NCBI GenBank assembly: GCA_945860325.1
Contig: CAMARL010000089.1
Location: 1 to 7,424, forward strand
DNA: 7,424 bases
Source of the DNA: Spirosoma fluviale
GTDB taxonomy: Bacteria; Bacteroidota; Bacteroidia; Cytophagales; Spirosomataceae
Reading direction: 5' to 3'
This document shows positions 6,174 to 7,424 of this stretch, piece by piece. The notes beneath the pieces were generated by a model, which saw nothing but the letters and a program-made list of their open reading frames with translations, was not told where the DNA came from and did no database searches. The position numbers were made by a program, and so were the translations under genes. Position 1 is the first letter of the stretch; each line of letters begins with the position of its first letter.

Positions 6174-7349
6174 ATGAGCTTACATATATCCACAGCATCT
6201 AGGTTAAATTCCGTTGAAGAATATTATTTTTCAACTAAATTAAAGCAGATAGCCCAATTTAAAGCAGAGGGAATTCCAGTCATTAATATTGGTATTGGTA
6301 GTCCCGATTTAGCGCCTTCGCAAAAAACGATTGATGCCCTAACGGCTGCTGCAGCAAATCCGAATAACCATGCCTACCAAGGATACCAAGGAATACCGGC
6401 ATTAAGAAAGGCATTTGCTGATTTTTATCGAACACATTATCAGGTAGCCTTAAATTCCGATTCTGAGGTTCTTCCATTAATGGGGTCCAAGGAAGGAATT
6501 ATGCACATCTCCATGGCTTATTTAGAAGCTGGGGACGAAACGTTAATTCCAAATCCAGGATATCCCACGTATCAAGCGGCCTGCTCGTTAGCGGGAGCAA
6601 AAGTTGTACCCTACGAATTATCTGAAAAAACAGGCTGGCTTCCAGATTTGAAAGCGCTTGAATTAAGGGATTTGTCGAAGGTAAAAATCATGTGGGTGAA
6701 CTATCCGCATATGCCAACGGGGGCAAAAGCGGATCATGTATTTTTTGATGAACTGAGGAAATTCGCGTTAAAGCATTCCATTTTAATCGTGAATGATAAC
6801 CCATATAGCTTCATTTTAAATGATAAACCCATATCGATGTTATCTGTTCCCAGAATGATGGAGGTGGGCATTGAATTAAATTCCTTATCTAAATCGCATA
6901 ATATGGCGGGCTGGAGAATCGGTGCTCTTTTAGGCAAATCGGAATTTTTAAATCCTGTTTTAAAGTTTAAGTCCAACATGGATTCAGGGATGTTTTTGCC
7001 TTTACAATTAGCGGCCGTTGAAGCTCTTTCGGCAGACACCAAGTGGTTTGAACAACAAAATGTACTTTATAAGTCGCGCCAAAAACTGGTTTTTGAACTG
7101 CTCGATTTATTAGGATGTACCTACGACAAAGCACAAACAGGCATGTTTGTATGGGCAAAAACGCCTAACAATTTTAGCTCAGGCTATGCATTATCAGATC
7201 AAATATTAGTCGAAAATGCGGTTTTCATTACACCTGGAGGGATATTTGGATCTCAAGGAAATGAGTATATCCGTATATCTTTATGTGCCAAAGAAGAAGT
7301 TTTTAAAGAAGTCATTCAGCGCATTAAAACTAAATCAAATGGAAACTAA
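6174..7349 (+). CDS. Class I/II PLP aminotransferase of the aromatic amino acid operon
   Basis: A 391-residue fold-type I aminotransferase, cytoplasmic. Recognisable features are GIGSPDL (40-46), the YQGYQGIPALRKA segment (68-80), NYPHMPTG with Asn176, Asp208 and Tyr211 in NDNPYS, the PLP lysine Lys240 in SLSKSHNMAGWRIG, and Arg367 in YIRIS, which binds the substrate carboxylate. All PLP-binding residues are present. By sequence it resembles the broad AspC/DapL-like group. The specificity is inferred from context: it lies behind a Tyr/Phe attenuator and overlaps tyrA by 11 bp, so it probably transaminates 4-hydroxyphenylpyruvate, phenylpyruvate or prephenate. I recall pheA (prephenate dehydratase) often preceding such an aminotransferase in Bacteroidota; here the leader directly precedes it. 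The ATG at 6174 lacks a Shine-Dalgarno and follows a T-rich stretch. Confidence 0.9.
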   Translation: MSLHISTASRLNSVEEYYFSTKLKQIAQFKAEGIPVINIGIGSPDLAPSQKTIDALTAAAANPNNHAYQGYQGIPALRKAFADFYRTHYQVALNSDSEVLPLMGSKEGIMHISMAYLEAGDETLIPNPGYPTYQAACSLAGAKVVPYELSEKTGWLPDLKALELRDLSKVKIMWVNYPHMPTGAKADHVFFDELRKFALKHSILIVNDNPYSFILNDKPISMLSVPRMMEVGIELNSLSKSHNMAGWRIGALLGKSEFLNPVLKFKSNMDSGMFLPLQLAAVEALSADTKWFEQQNVLYKSRQKLVFELLDLLGCTYDKAQTGMFVWAKTPNNFSSGYALSDQILVENAVFITPGGIFGSQGNEYIRISLCAKEEVFKEVIQRIKTKSNGN

Positions 7350-7424
7350 ACAAAAGGTTGGCGTTATCGGCATTGGGTTAATTGGCGGTTCCATCGCATT
7401 AGGACTTCGTGAAAGCGGTTGGGC
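7339..7424 (+). CDS. tyrA: Prephenate dehydrogenase, N-terminal 28 codons (partial)
   Basis: The start of a Rossmann-fold dehydrogenase, cut by the window end. The ATG at 7339 overlaps the last 11 bp of the aminotransferase in another frame, which suggests translational coupling. The visible residues contain KVGVIGIGLIGGSIALGL, with the GxGxxG dinucleotide fingerprint at residues 11-16 followed by GS, as is typical of TyrA. TyrA oxidatively decarboxylates prephenate to 4-hydroxyphenylpyruvate, which the upstream aminotransferase could convert to tyrosine. Only the cofactor-binding strand and helix are visible, so another member of the 6-phosphogluconate-dehydrogenase-like superfamily is possible. 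The aromatic leader peptide upstream makes tyrA much the likeliest reading. Confidence 0.8.
   Translation, partial: METKQKVGVIGIGLIGGSIALGLRESGW

Noticed and set aside
1..7424. Mobile elements, CRISPR arrays, defence islands or phage genes
   Set aside because: No direct or terminal inverted repeats, transposase, integrase or repeat-spacer pattern was seen. All genes are core metabolic or housekeeping genes, with no obvious compositional break.

Overview
The window looks like ordinary chromosomal sequence from a member of the Bacteroidota, probably Cytophagales-like. This is inferred from AT-rich, tightly packed genes, an almost complete lack of Shine-Dalgarno sequences, a textbook Bacteroidota promoter (TTG-N19-TAnnTTTG) at 6011-6040, and the type of gene products. 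I see no insertion sequence, CRISPR array, tRNA or rRNA, and no intergenic stretch over 170 bp.

Two divergent transcription units leave a 109-bp intergenic region at 4162-4270. Leftward (minus strand) the order is an HSDL2-like short-chain dehydrogenase, a YheT-type alpha/beta hydrolase, a fused phosphoserine phosphatase/3-phosphoglycerate dehydrogenase (serB-serA), and the start of a SerC-type phosphoserine aminotransferase cut by the window edge. The gaps are 4, 16 and 2 bp, so this is almost certainly one operon. Its last two genes encode all three steps from 3-phosphoglycerate to serine. The PGDH part keeps the residues that bind serine for feedback inhibition in E. coli SerA.

Rightward (plus strand) come hemA (glutamyl-tRNA reductase, first committed step of C5 tetrapyrrole synthesis) and, 12 bp later, recX (RecA modulator). 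After recX a 169-bp gap carries its own promoter, then a class I/II aminotransferase whose 3' end overlaps by 11 bp the start of tyrA (prephenate dehydrogenase, cut by the window edge). This second rightward unit is an aromatic amino acid (Tyr/Phe) operon.

The most interesting element is in that 169-bp gap. A 21-codon ORF (6045-6110) carries six Tyr and two Phe codons. Its stop codon touches a segment (6110-6116) that is perfectly complementary to the 5' arm (6145-6151) of an intrinsic terminator. That terminator's T-run ends 5 nt before the aminotransferase ATG. The geometry is that of classical ribosome-mediated transcription attenuation: stalling at Tyr/Phe codons leaves the antiterminator free, while finishing the peptide masks it and lets the terminator form. 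The promoter sits so close to the leader ATG that the leader mRNA may be leaderless.
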